Of a stretch of DNA of 44,061 nucleotides, positions 15,611 to 23,732 are shown piece after piece. A model generated the notes under the pieces. It did not search any database and was not told the origin of the DNA. It was given only the letters and a program-made list of their open reading frames with translations. The DNA comes from Streptomyces sp. CC208A (GTDB lineage Bacteria > Actinomycetota > Actinomycetes > Streptomycetales > Streptomycetaceae): contig NZ_JASCXN010000047.1 in assembly GCF_030010625.1 (NCBI RefSeq), forward strand, positions 1 to 44,061, read 5' to 3'. Position numbers and translations under genes: made by a program. The first letter of the stretch is position 1. Every line of letters starts with the position of its first letter.

Positions 15611-17086
15611 CTACTTCTCCTGGGCGGTGCGGGCGAGGGGGAGAGCGGCCAGGGTGAAAGCCTCGGGCTGCTGGTAGACGAGGCGGCGAAGGTCGACCTG
15701 GGCGGTGACGGCGGCGGTCTCGATCTGGGCGCAGGCGGCGTCCAGGGCCTGGTCGGTGTCGGCGGTGACGGTGAGCAGGCCGGTCATCGCGACGTCGGCG
15801 TGGCCGGCGATCAGCTGCCGTTCGCGTTCCTTGACGTCGCCGTACTCGACCGCGTCGGCCTCGGAGTCGACCTGGCCGCGCCGCGCGCGTTCGTTGGCGT
15901 CGGCGATGATCGTGGCCTTGGTGCGCTGGACGTCGCGCAGCGCGGACTCCAGCCCTTGGGGGACGTATATGAGGGAGAAGGTGCGGCGTACTCCGGCGGT
16001 GAACAGCAGCTGGTGGAGGAAGCCGGCGAGAACCTCGGTGCGGGGCCAGTTCTCGACCCAGTAGGTGGCGTGGCGGGCGGTGTCGGTGATGAGCCGGTCG
16101 TGCTCCTCGACCTGGACGACGGGCCCGGCGGCGGCGGGGTCGGCCTCCGCACGGCCGGAGCGCGACCACTGCTGCAGCGCGGCAAGCGACTTGGGATCGT
16201 AGGCGGTGCGGATGACGGCGGCGATCTCCTGCGCGGTGAGCCACCCGCCCACGGTGAGGCCGGCGTTGTGAGCGGCCTGGGTGAGGGAGGCGGTGGCCTG
16301 GCCGAGCACGGTGAACGCGCCGGGCAGCCCGCCGCCGGCCTGCGAGATCAGGCGCTTGGCGGTCTTGAGGTCGAGGGAGATCGCCAGGTAGGTCTCGTGC
16401 GGGGCGGCGGCCGGGCCGGCGCTGGCGACGAGGTCGCTGTAGACCTGGCCGGCGAGCTGGGCGTCGGGCCGGCCGTGGGTGTTCCAGTGACGGGTGAGGG
16501 TGTCGCCGGAGTCGGGGACGGTGCGCTCCAGGACCTGGACGGAGGCGATGTGCCCGGTGCGGGCGATCCCGGCAAGGGCCCGGCCCCACGCGTTCACGTG
16601 GGAGTTCTGGGTGGCGGGGTCGAGCAGGGCGAACGCGCGGCTGGTGATGCGGGCCACGGCGGTGAGGGTCTGCCGGTGCGGGTCGTGAAGGGCTGCGGCC
16701 TGCCCGTCGGCCGGGGTGACCGCCTTGATCGAGGCGGCGGTGCCGGGCAGGTGGAGGGTGCCCTCGGCGCGGGGGCGGGTGACCGGGCGGGCGAGGTAGA
16801 GGGTCTGTCCGGTGCGGCGACGCTGGGCGTAGCGGGCGACGATCGGGGCCCAGTCGATCAGAGACCGGCCGCTGCGGCGTACGGCCACGAGCGCGGCGAC
16901 CGCTGCCCACAGCGGAGTGAGGGCGACGGCGCCGGCAAGTCCGGTGGTCACCACGGTGACCAGGAGCACGGCGAGCGCGGCGGCGGTGAGGACGAGCTGG
17001 GCGAGGGAGAGGCCGAGCAGGATCCCGCGCCGGGACCGGGACGGGAACTTCACCGTCATCGGCGGGGTGAGCGTGAGGTCAGACAA
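15611..17086 (-). CDS. SCO6880-family transfer protein (VirB4 N-domain-like)
   Basis: A 491-aa protein with two hydrophobic segments in the first 70 residues (GILLGLSLAQLVLTA..., then PLWAAVAALVAV). A large cytoplasmic domain follows (RSLIDWAPIVARYAQRR, TLYLARPVTRP, RRTFSLIYVPQGLESALRDV, DVKERERQLIAGHADVAMTG). This matches the SCO6880 family found next to VirB4 and VirB6 genes in actinomycete conjugative elements, combining PrgI-like membrane helices with a VirB4 N-terminal-like fold. TTG 17086 is used; ATG 17059 is an alternative. It would sit at the inner face of the transfer channel. Confidence 0.85.
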   Translation of the reverse strand: MSDLTLTPPMTVKFPSRSRRGILLGLSLAQLVLTAAALAVLLVTVVTTGLAGAVALTPLWAAVAALVAVRRSGRSLIDWAPIVARYAQRRRTGQTLYLARPVTRPRAEGTLHLPGTAASIKAVTPADGQAAALHDPHRQTLTAVARITSRAFALLDPATQNSHVNAWGRALAGIARTGHIASVQVLERTVPDSGDTLTRHWNTHGRPDAQLAGQVYSDLVASAGPAAAPHETYLAISLDLKTAKRLISQAGGGLPGAFTVLGQATASLTQAAHNAGLTVGGWLTAQEIAAVIRTAYDPKSLAALQQWSRSGRAEADPAAAGPVVQVEEHDRLITDTARHATYWVENWPRTEVLAGFLHQLLFTAGVRRTFSLIYVPQGLESALRDVQRTKATIIADANERARRGQVDSEADAVEYGDVKERERQLIAGHADVAMTGLLTVTADTDQALDAACAQIETAAVTAQVDLRRLVYQQPEAFTLAALPLARTAQEK

Positions 17087-17179
17087 GGCGGAAGGCTTTC
17101 AGCAGCGGGGCGGCGGTGGTCCCGGGCGGGGACACCAGGGAGGCTGGTGCCCCCGCCCGGATGACGGGGCAAGGAGGGG

Positions 17180-18529
17180 TCAGGGGCCGGCCGGGGACGG
17201 CGGTGTCGTGAACGGACTGCCACCCGTACCGCTGCCGGAGCCGGCTGCGGCGCCGACAGCACCCGCACTCGGGGCCGGTGCGTCCTGCGTGCTGCGCGGG
17301 GTGGCACCCGCACCCGGAGCGCCGGAGGCGCTGGCGGCCCCGAAAGCATTGCCCGCGTCCTGGCCAGGGCTGGTCGGCATGGACCGCACCGTCTGGTCCA
17401 GCCCGGTCTTGGCCTTGTCCATGGCGGGCGATCCGCCGGTACTGCCGCCGCTGCCGGAGGAGGGGTTGGCGGCGATGTCGCCGGGGAACTGCCCGGGCAC
17501 CGAGGCCGGGCCCTGGGGCGACGCAGCTCCGGCTCCGGCCGCCGCGCCGCCGGTCCCCGCGGTGGCCGCCGCGGCTGCGGCCTTGCGACTGGCGTTCTCG
17601 GCGTGCTGCTTGGCGATCTGCGCCCCGGCCCCGCCGGAGCGGTGCAGCGACTCGCCGTCCGTGGACTCCGCGGCCCAATGCACGAACTTGAACGTCGCGT
17701 ACGGGCAGAGCATCACCAGGAGCATGATGACGATGCCGGCCATGACGTCGGCGAGCGCGGCGAGTCCGCCGTCGGTGTCGGTCTTGCCCATCGCGGAGAT
17801 GCCGAGCAGGAAGATCACGGTCATCAGGAGCTTGGAGACGATCAGGGTGGCGGTCGCCTCGATCCAGCCGCGCCGCCAGCGGCGGGCGGCTTCCCATCCG
17901 CCGCCGGCACCGGCGAAGACGGCCAGGGTCACGAGCACGAGGACACCGACCTTGCGGACCATCATCACGCACCAGTAGAGGATCGCGCCGACGGCGGCAC
18001 CGAGGGCCGCGAGGGCGGCCACCAGCCAGCCGAGCGGGGAGATCGCGGCGATCTGGGAGACCTTCACCATGCGCCGTACGGCGTCCTCGATCGACGTGCC
18101 GGCCGCGGCGAACAGCCCGTCGGACAGGGCGTCGACGACTTCGATCGCGACCGTGGTCAGGGCGATGGCCGCGAAGCAGAACAGCACCCCGGAGGCCGTG
18201 CCGGTGAACGCCTGGGCGAGAGCCTGGCCGTCGCGTTTCAGCGCGGCCCGGATGAGCTGGGCGCAGAAGGTGGCGACCAGGATCGTTAGCCCGATCGGCA
18301 GCAGCAGCTCGTAGTTGTCGCGGAACCAGCCGGCGTTGAGGTCGATCCTGGTGGTGGTGTTGACCGCCTCGGCGGCCAGGTCGGCCGCGGCGGCGGCGAG
18401 TTCGCCGCAGGACTTGGCGATCCAGTTGCCGATGCCTTCGGTGATCGCTTTGCCCGGGTCGGAGATGAAGTCGATCGCGTCGGCCGCGTCGCACAGCTTG
18501 CCCGCGACGGGAAGGGCGCAGAAGTCCAT
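17180..18529 (-). CDS. VirB6/TrbL-like channel membrane protein
   Basis: A 449-aa protein from ATG 18529 (GGGGGACTTCTCC region on the other strand precedes it). It has about six membrane segments between residues 75 and 280 (for example LLLPIGLTILVATFC, GVLFCFAAIALTTVAI, VGVLVLVTLAVFAGAG, LLMTVIFLLGISAM, GIVIMLLVMLCPYATF). A Gly/Ala/Pro/Ser-rich soluble tail of about 150 residues follows. This plan matches the polytopic VirB6-type component of type IV secretion. The next gene downstream is the SCO6880-like one, 94 bp away. Confidence 0.82.
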   Translation of the reverse strand: MDFCALPVAGKLCDAADAIDFISDPGKAITEGIGNWIAKSCGELAAAAADLAAEAVNTTTRIDLNAGWFRDNYELLLPIGLTILVATFCAQLIRAALKRDGQALAQAFTGTASGVLFCFAAIALTTVAIEVVDALSDGLFAAAGTSIEDAVRRMVKVSQIAAISPLGWLVAALAALGAAVGAILYWCVMMVRKVGVLVLVTLAVFAGAGGGWEAARRWRRGWIEATATLIVSKLLMTVIFLLGISAMGKTDTDGGLAALADVMAGIVIMLLVMLCPYATFKFVHWAAESTDGESLHRSGGAGAQIAKQHAENASRKAAAAAATAGTGGAAAGAGAASPQGPASVPGQFPGDIAANPSSGSGGSTGGSPAMDKAKTGLDQTVRSMPTSPGQDAGNAFGAASASGAPGAGATPRSTQDAPAPSAGAVGAAAGSGSGTGGSPFTTPPSPAGP

Positions 18530-18556
18530 GGGGGACTTCTCCTTTCGGTCAGCGGG

Positions 18557-19255
18557 TCAGGGGGCGGTGTTCGGCGCGATGGCCACCAGGGCGCAGTCCG
18601 TACTGGGCCGGCACTGGACGGCGAGGGTGACCGAGCGGTCCTCGGCACCGCCTCCGCCGTTCTTCCAGGTGATGGACTGCTTGCCGGTGACGGTGACGGC
18701 GTAGATGTACGCCTCACTCAGCGCGGCCGGGTCCTCGGCCAGGGCCTGTTTGAACGCGGAGGGGAAGTGCGACTCGGTAACGGTGGCCGTGGCGTACTGG
18801 GCGTTGTCACCCATCCGCGACCACAGCAGCGGATCGGGCACCTGCGCCTTGATCGAGGCCCAGTCGGTGTACTTCGTCTCGCTCGTCATCCAGGCGTGCA
18901 TGCCGACGAGCTGCTGGTCACGGGTGGTGGTGCGGGTGTCGTAGGACCAGAGCATCACCGCCGCCGCCCGGCCGTAGGCGAGGGGATCGGCAAGGTGCGG
19001 CGGTGGCGAGACCGCCCCCGCCCCCGCCCCCGGCCCCGGTGACGGTCCGGCCGGCTTGCCGGACCGGTCGGCCGGGGAACTGACCGAGGCGGTCGGCCGG
19101 CTGGAGGGCCCGGCGTCCTGGCTGGTGGCGCGCTGGGTGAGGTAGGCGGCGACGGCGAGCAGGACGGCGAGGACGGCGGCCAGGACGGCGATGCGCCGGC
19201 CCGTCGGCCAGTGCGCGGTGGAGGCGCCCAGTCGGGGGCGGGAGCGCTTGCCCAT
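18557..19255 (-). CDS. Membrane-anchored conjugal transfer protein
   Basis: A 232-aa protein with a basic front, one membrane segment at about 20-42 (RIAVLAAVLAVLLAVAAYL), a Ser/Pro/Gly-rich linker and an external domain (YGRAAAVMLWSYDTRTTTRDQQ..., ending in QCRPSTDCALVAIAP). Topology and position fit the TcpC/VirB8-like anchored proteins of Gram-positive conjugation systems, though sequence resemblance is not clear by eye. ATG 19255 overlaps the upstream stop (TGATG arrangement), so the two are coupled. Confidence 0.75.
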   Translation of the reverse strand: MGKRSRPRLGASTAHWPTGRRIAVLAAVLAVLLAVAAYLTQRATSQDAGPSSRPTASVSSPADRSGKPAGPSPGPGAGAGAVSPPPHLADPLAYGRAAAVMLWSYDTRTTTRDQQLVGMHAWMTSETKYTDWASIKAQVPDPLLWSRMGDNAQYATATVTESHFPSAFKQALAEDPAALSEAYIYAVTVTGKQSITWKNGGGGAEDRSVTLAVQCRPSTDCALVAIAPNTAP

Positions 19256-19584
19256 CAGTGGACCTGCGAGCCGAGCGTGGAGAAGAAGGCCACGATGCCG
19301 TTGGCGGCACCCAGGCCGAGCGCGGCGCCCGCGCTGACGACGGCGCCCTTCTTGCCGTTGGCCTCGGCCTGGTGGCCGCCGGTGTGGTGGCCCCAGGCCC
19401 ACACGCCGAGGGAGACGGCGAGCGCACCGACCACGGCGATGATGCCGAACAGGTTGATGCTGTTGACGACGTTGCGCAGCACCTCCAGGCCGGGCAGACC
19501 GCCTCCCTTCGGCGAGACGCCGGGGTCGTAGGCGAGGTACAGGACGCGGTCCGTGAGATCGATGAGGGGAGCGAGGGTGGGGAT
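19255..19584 (-). CDS. DUF6112-like small membrane protein, probable ATC start
   Basis: A 109-aa protein with LAYDPGVSPKGGGLPGLEVL, two membrane segments (LFGIIAVVGALAVSLGVWAW and VVSAGAALGLGAANGIVAFF) and a GKKGA loop. The combination is typical of the DUF6112 family that accompanies SCO6880/VirB4 clusters, a small VirB2- or VirB3-like channel part by position. ATC 19584 has AAGGAG 7 nt upstream; the first standard start, GTG 19482, would delete the conserved LAYDPG front and lacks a good site. Confidence 0.75.
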   Translation of the reverse strand: MPTLAPLIDLTDRVLYLAYDPGVSPKGGGLPGLEVLRNVVNSINLFGIIAVVGALAVSLGVWAWGHHTGGHQAEANGKKGAVVSAGAALGLGAANGIVAFFSTLGSQVH

Positions 19585-19717
19585 GGTCGAACTCCTTGCG
19601 AGCGCAGGCCAGATAGCCCAGCGGGAAGAGAAGGAAGGGGAGAAGCGGCACGCGGCGGCGCAGGCGGCTCGCGGCGGCCGGTGAAAGCGGCCCGTGGCCC
19701 GGGTCGGGCGGGGAGCG

Positions 19718-20836
19718 CTAGGAGTGGAGAGCGGGGATGCGGCGGACGGCGAGGATCTGCCAGTCGGCGACCTTCTCGATCCGCACCGGGCGCCCGGTCT
19801 TCGGCGCGTTGATCACGAGACCCGCGCCCATGTACATGCCCACGTGCTCGGGGACGGCGGCGGTGCCGCGGGTGAAGAGCAGATCACCCGGCTCGAGCGC
19901 GTCGGCGGGGACCGGTACACCCTCGTTGACCTGGGTGTACGTGGTCCGGGTGAGGGAGACGCCGGCGTGGGCGTATGCCTGCTGCATCAGGGAGCTGCAG
20001 TCGCAGCGGCCCATCGGATCCGGCCCGTGGGCGTTCGTGCAGGTGCCGCCCCACTGGTAGAGGGTGCCGAGCTGGTGCATCGCCCAGGTGATCGCCGCCC
20101 GCGCCTTCGCAGAGGCGTCGGCCGGGATCGCATAGCCGGCGGGGACGGCGCCTTCGGAGATCTCACCCCAGGCGGCCCCGTCCTCGCCCGGCCGGCAGCC
20201 TCCGTCCGCAGCGCCTCTTCCGGCGTCGCCACCGCCTTCGGGGAGGGTGGTGACGATCGCCTGCTGCAGGGCGCGGGCGAGCGGCTCCCACTGCGCGTAC
20301 GCGTCCGGGAAGCCGGAGAGCTGGACGGCCTGGGCGGCCTGGGTGAGCGTCATCTGCTGCCACCCCGGGACCTTGAGGAGTCCCTCGTAGAACTTCGTGG
20401 CGGCGTAGACGGGATCGAGTATCTCTTCGGCCGTTCCCCAGCCCTGGCTCGGGCGTTGCTGGAACAGCCCGAGTGAATCCCGGTCCCCGTAGCGCAGGTT
20501 GCGCAGCCGGGACTCCTGGATCGCGGTCGCTAGCGCGACGACCTGGCCGCGTTCGGGGACCTTCATGGCGATCCCGGTGGCGACGATCGTCTTCGCGTGC
20601 GGGATCTGCTCGGTGGGCAGCTCCAGGCCCTCGATGCGGATGGCCGGGTCGGCACCGTTGCCGCCGAGGATGCCGGCGACCTGCCGGGCGACGGCGTCGG
20701 TGTCGACCGTGTCGCCGGGGGCGCACTCGGAAGCGCGGGCAGCGGCGCTGCTGGCGGCACCTGCCGTGGCGGCGGCGCCGGCGAGGACGAGAGGGGACAG
20801 GCACAGAACGCCGACGGCGGCGGCTATGCCCTTCAA
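19718..20836 (-). CDS. Secreted bifunctional cell-wall hydrolase (transglycosylase plus NlpC/P60)
   Basis: A 372-aa protein. TTG 20836 gives MKGIAAAVGVLCLSPLVLAG, a clear signal peptide. The first domain has TAIQESRLRNLRYGDRDSLG and LFQQRPSQGWGT, a lysozyme/transglycosylase-like fold with the ES and GLFQ motifs. The second is NlpC/P60, with YQWGG, the catalytic Cys in GRCDCSSLMQQAY, PGDLLFTRG, the His in EHVGMYMG, and NAPKTG. VirB1-like enzymes of this design open peptidoglycan for Gram-positive conjugation machines. It is the first gene of the leftward transfer run. An upstream GTG with AAGGA at 20909 is in another frame. Confidence 0.85.
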   Translation of the reverse strand: MKGIAAAVGVLCLSPLVLAGAAATAGAASSAAARASECAPGDTVDTDAVARQVAGILGGNGADPAIRIEGLELPTEQIPHAKTIVATGIAMKVPERGQVVALATAIQESRLRNLRYGDRDSLGLFQQRPSQGWGTAEEILDPVYAATKFYEGLLKVPGWQQMTLTQAAQAVQLSGFPDAYAQWEPLARALQQAIVTTLPEGGGDAGRGAADGGCRPGEDGAAWGEISEGAVPAGYAIPADASAKARAAITWAMHQLGTLYQWGGTCTNAHGPDPMGRCDCSSLMQQAYAHAGVSLTRTTYTQVNEGVPVPADALEPGDLLFTRGTAAVPEHVGMYMGAGLVINAPKTGRPVRIEKVADWQILAVRRIPALHS

Positions 20837-21337
20837 TCCGGCGCGCCCCCTGAGGCGACGGGGGCGGTGCGGGCTGTTCGGGGCAGGGACGGGTACGGCG
20901 GTGTCACAGGAAGTCCTTCGGGTGAAGCCCGGCCGCGCTGGTACGAGGTGAGAAGGACGCAAGGGGCCGGGGTGAGGTGATCGGGGAGCCCTGGGGCGGC
21001 CGGAGGCGAGTTGCCGCTCGCCGGCCCGGCGCCTGACAGGGGCATCGGTCAGACGGGTCGGGACATGGGTGTGCCTCCATGAGGGCAGGGGGAGGGAAGG
21101 CCACCAGGCCGCTGGGGCCGGGCGGTTGTCAGACTGTAGGGCCCGATTCCCGGTTCACCTAATTTCTCGTCTGGAGGGGGTCAACCGGGAATCGTGTCCT
21201 ACAGTGTGGCTTCCCCGCTCGCCCACCGCCCCCCATGCGGCGTGCCCGTTTCGTTGTGCACGCATTTGCCGCGGCGGTTTCTCTGCGCGAGCCGGGATTC
21301 CCCTCTTCCTTTCTGTGACCCGAATCGGGGTACCCTT
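20837..21337. promoter_or_regulatory. Divergent control region between transfer and methyltransferase genes
   Basis: About 500 bp without a convincing gene separates the leftward transfer run from the rightward genes. It holds the 22-bp inverted repeat at 21134-21204 and AT-richer stretches near 21155-21170 and 21270-21360. On the minus strand TTGACC (within 21179-21185) and TAGGTG (21157-21162) have promoter-like spacing of about 17 bp, so the operator would cover the -10 region of the transfer operon. The rightward promoter is less clear. Confidence 0.55.
21134..21204. promoter_or_regulatory. Long inverted repeat, likely operator
   Basis: Arms 21134-21155 and 21183-21204 are 22 bp each and match at 19 positions (CTGTAGG, 3 mismatches, then CGATTCCCGGTT). 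The left arm is followed by CACCTAA. CCCGGTTCACCTAA is shared, with one difference, with the palindrome at 25185-25211 read on the minus strand. It sits between divergent genes, so a regulator probably binds here. Confidence 0.65.
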
Positions 21338-22093
21338 TTGCCTTTTTCCCTCCACCACGGCGACGCCCTTGGTGTACTGGCCGGTCTCCCGGACGACTGC
21401 GTGGACGCGGTTATCACCGATCCGCCGTACAACTCCGGCGGCCGGACTGCGAAGGAGCGCACCTCCCGGACCGCCCGACAGAAGTACACTTCCGCCGACG
21501 CCGGCCACTCTCTCCAGGACTTCCCCGGCGAGAACATGGACCAGCGCTCCTACGGCTTCTGGCTGACCCAGATCATGACCGAGGCCCACCGCCTCACCCG
21601 CACGGGCGGGACGGCGCTGCTGTTCACCGACTGGCGGCAGCTGCCCATCACCACCGACGCGATCCAGGCGGCCGGCTGGCTGTGGCGCGGTGTCCTGGCT
21701 TGGCACAAGCCGCAGGCCCGCCCGCAGAAGGGGCGTTTCACGCAGAACTGCGAGTTCGTCGTGTGGGCGTCGAACGGACCGATCGACGCCTCCCACAACC
21801 CCGTCTATCTGCCCGGCCTCTACTCGGCCTCGCAGCCGTCGGGCAAGAACCGGCAGCACATCACGCAAAAGCCCGTCGAGGTGATGCGCGAGCTGGTGAA
21901 GATCTGTCCGCCGGGCGGCACCGTCCTGGACTTCACCTGTGGCTCCGGCTCCACCGGCGTGGCCGCTCTCCTGGAGGGCCGCGACTTCATCGGCGTGGAG
22001 AAGACCAAGCACTACGCCGAGATCGCCTCCGACCGCCTGACGCAGACCCTGCACCAGACCCTCTCGCAGGACGATCTCACCCTGACCGCCTGA
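21338..22093 (+). CDS. DNA (N4-cytosine or N6-adenine) methyltransferase, orphan
   Basis: A 251-aa protein. The catalytic motif IV DPPYN is at 28-32, and the cofactor motif I, FTCGSGSTG, at 199-207 near the C-terminus. This beta-class order occurs in methyltransferases of the DpnA/CcrM/M.HinfI type and in phages. QKPVEVMRELVKICPPGG precedes motif I. No restriction endonuclease gene is adjacent. TTG 21338 (MPFSLHHGDALGVL) gives the normal family start; upstream in-frame starts add about 48 unrelated residues. It methylates an unknown DNA site and may protect the element on entry or mark sites for control. Confidence 0.88.
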   Translation: MPFSLHHGDALGVLAGLPDDCVDAVITDPPYNSGGRTAKERTSRTARQKYTSADAGHSLQDFPGENMDQRSYGFWLTQIMTEAHRLTRTGGTALLFTDWRQLPITTDAIQAAGWLWRGVLAWHKPQARPQKGRFTQNCEFVVWASNGPIDASHNPVYLPGLYSASQPSGKNRQHITQKPVEVMRELVKICPPGGTVLDFTCGSGSTGVAALLEGRDFIGVEKTKHYAEIASDRLTQTLHQTLSQDDLTLTA

Positions 22094-22215
22094 CACCGGG
22101 GCGGTCCGCCCCTCTCGCCCCGGCGCGGGCCGTCTCGGTATTCCGGGAACGAATTCCCCGACCTCTTCCTTCTCTCAGATGCCCGGCACTCACACGTGCC
22201 GGGGAGGAGCCTTTC

Positions 22216-22851
22216 TTGGTGCACGACCCCATAGAAGAATTCGGCGACGCTGCCGGGGAATTCGACCCGGTGCGCCTGCCGGAAGGCGATCTGGACAGCA
22301 TCCAGGCCACGGTCCGCAAGTTGCTCGACCGGTCCGCCGAACAGGCCCGCCAGCTCGACCATCTCGCCGCCGCACCCGCCCCGGCATCGGCTCCGTTCCC
22401 TGGCTTCGGTATGCCGCCGATGCCCGGAGCGGCGGCGCTGCCGCCCGAGCCGCGGCCGATCCTGGAGCTGGACGGCGAGGCGTACGAGAGCGAGCTCGAC
22501 CTGCTCACCGACTGGGTGGAGGACTACCTCATGCCCATCTACGGGGCGGAGGTCACCACCGCCGCCCCGTGGTGCGACCAGTGGCAGGAGCACCTCGACG
22601 TCGTCGCCTGGCTCCACGCCCTGTGGATGGCCTATCTGCAGCACAAGGACCCCGAAGCCGGCCCGGCCGGACCGTTCGTGTGGCACCGCGACTTCCTCAC
22701 CCACGCCATGGCCGCCGTCCGCGCCCCGGGCGGGCCGCTGTCGGCGTGCCAGACCGACCCCGAGCGTCCCTCGCACCGCCTCCTTCGCGGACCCGGCCGC
22801 TCCGTGCGCGCGGTTGCCCGCGACGCGGAGGCGGGGCAGGCGGAGGCATGA
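22216..22851 (+). CDS. DUF4913 protein
   Basis: A 211-aa protein from TTG 22216 (GGGAGGAG 6 nt upstream; GTG 22219 follows directly). A disordered Ala/Pro stretch precedes the domain LTDWVEDYLMPIYG, WCDQWQEHLDVVAWLHALWMAY and VWHRDFLTHAMAAV, which carries the conserved Trp pattern of DUF4913. This family is almost restricted to actinomycete plasmids, ICEs and phages. Its function is not known. The stop overlaps the next start (ATGA). Confidence 0.82.
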   Translation: MVHDPIEEFGDAAGEFDPVRLPEGDLDSIQATVRKLLDRSAEQARQLDHLAAAPAPASAPFPGFGMPPMPGAAALPPEPRPILELDGEAYESELDLLTDWVEDYLMPIYGAEVTTAAPWCDQWQEHLDVVAWLHALWMAYLQHKDPEAGPAGPFVWHRDFLTHAMAAVRAPGGPLSACQTDPERPSHRLLRGPGRSVRAVARDAEAGQAEA

Positions 22852-23324
22852 GCATCGAGGGCCGGCCCGCGTTCGGCCTCACTTTCGACCCCCGCGCCCT
22901 GACGGACCTGCTCCAGGCCCCCGGCGACATCCGCGACCTGTCCCTCGCCCTGCTGCAGGACGTCGTCAACGCCGACCGCCACGGCAGCAAGCTCACCGCT
23001 GAACTGGCCGGGCTGCGCAAGCTCTACGTCGACCACCGTTGCGCCTGGCGCATCGTCTACGCGCTCCGGCCAGCCCCGGCGAACTCGGCGTTCCCCATGG
23101 AGATCCACGTCGTGGCCGTCCGCCCCCGGGCCAACCACGACGTGTACGACACCGCGGCTAAGCGTCTGGGCATCGCCCCGCGCCCGCTCGGCGCCCGCGC
23201 GTACGCCGCACGCACCCGCTCCACCCAGATCGACGCCTACCGCACCGTCCCGAAGCCCGGACCGCCCCCGATCCTGCCCCGGCCCGCCCAGACCACCGCT
23301 CTCACCACGAAAGCCGCACGTTGA
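22848..23324 (+). CDS. RelE/ParE-like protein
   Basis: A 158-aa protein from ATG 22848. The section LRKLYVDHRCAWRIVYALRP...MEIHVVAVRPRANHDVYDTAAKRL has the pattern of RelE/ParE-fold toxins: a basic strand pair, a hydrophobic IHVVAV strand, an Arg and then VY-A-R. A Pro-rich tail of about 45 residues is unusual for such toxins. No antitoxin of known type is adjacent; the partner could be the next gene, or the protein may be a nucleic-acid-binding relative rather than a toxin. Confidence 0.72.
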   Translation: MSIEGRPAFGLTFDPRALTDLLQAPGDIRDLSLALLQDVVNADRHGSKLTAELAGLRKLYVDHRCAWRIVYALRPAPANSAFPMEIHVVAVRPRANHDVYDTAAKRLGIAPRPLGARAYAARTRSTQIDAYRTVPKPGPPPILPRPAQTTALTTKAAR

Positions 23325-23713
23325 CGACCTTCCCCAACTTCCTCGACCACTACGCCACCAAGGTCCTGGGTGCCCCCGCACAGGCGGAGAACCCCCACCA
23401 CCGTGCCCTGCTGGAGACCTACGCCGAGGTCCGGCACAAGGAGGCCCGGCTCCTGGCTGCCATGCTCGCACCCCACCCGAACAGCGGACAGGAGGGGGAG
23501 CACGCGTGCACCGTCCTCCTCCTGGACCGCCTCGCCGTCGGCCAGGAACTCGCCGCCCTGCTGTCCACCACCTGCTGCTGCCCGGACGAGGAGGAAGCCG
23601 GCCACACGGACACCACCAGCTGCTCCCCGGCCTGCGACCCGGACAAGGGCGAGGAGGACGACAAGGGCGAGACCCGGGGCCCGGCGCCGTGGCGCGCCTG
23701 CCGGCGGCACTGA
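23321..23713 (+). CDS. Small acidic Cys-containing hypothetical protein
   Basis: A 130-aa protein from TTG 23321, overlapping the previous stop (TTGA). The front is helical (RALLETYAEVRHKEARLLAAML). The back is acidic and holds a CCC cluster and further Cys (TTCCCPDEEE, TTSCSPACDPDKGEEDD), so metal binding is possible. Function unknown. Confidence 0.7.
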   Translation: MTTFPNFLDHYATKVLGAPAQAENPHHRALLETYAEVRHKEARLLAAMLAPHPNSGQEGEHACTVLLLDRLAVGQELAALLSTTCCCPDEEEAGHTDTTSCSPACDPDKGEEDDKGETRGPAPWRACRRH

Positions 23714-23732
23714 CCCGGATACGGCGGAGCCC

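Noticed and set aside
13603..17164. Long plus-strand open frames opposite the VirB4- and SCO6880-like genes
   Set aside because: They are Gly/Ala/Glu-rich mirror frames of high-GC coding DNA without recognisable motifs, while the minus strand shows clear conjugation proteins.
20837..20962. TTG 20962 as start of the wall hydrolase
   Set aside because: It puts a Pro-rich segment before the signal peptide and has no ribosome binding site; TTG 20836 directly begins a good signal peptide.
21194..21337. Upstream start for the methyltransferase at 21194
   Set aside because: The extra 48 residues are Pro/Ser/Arg/Cys-rich and unlike the family; TTG 21338 gives the normal N-terminus.
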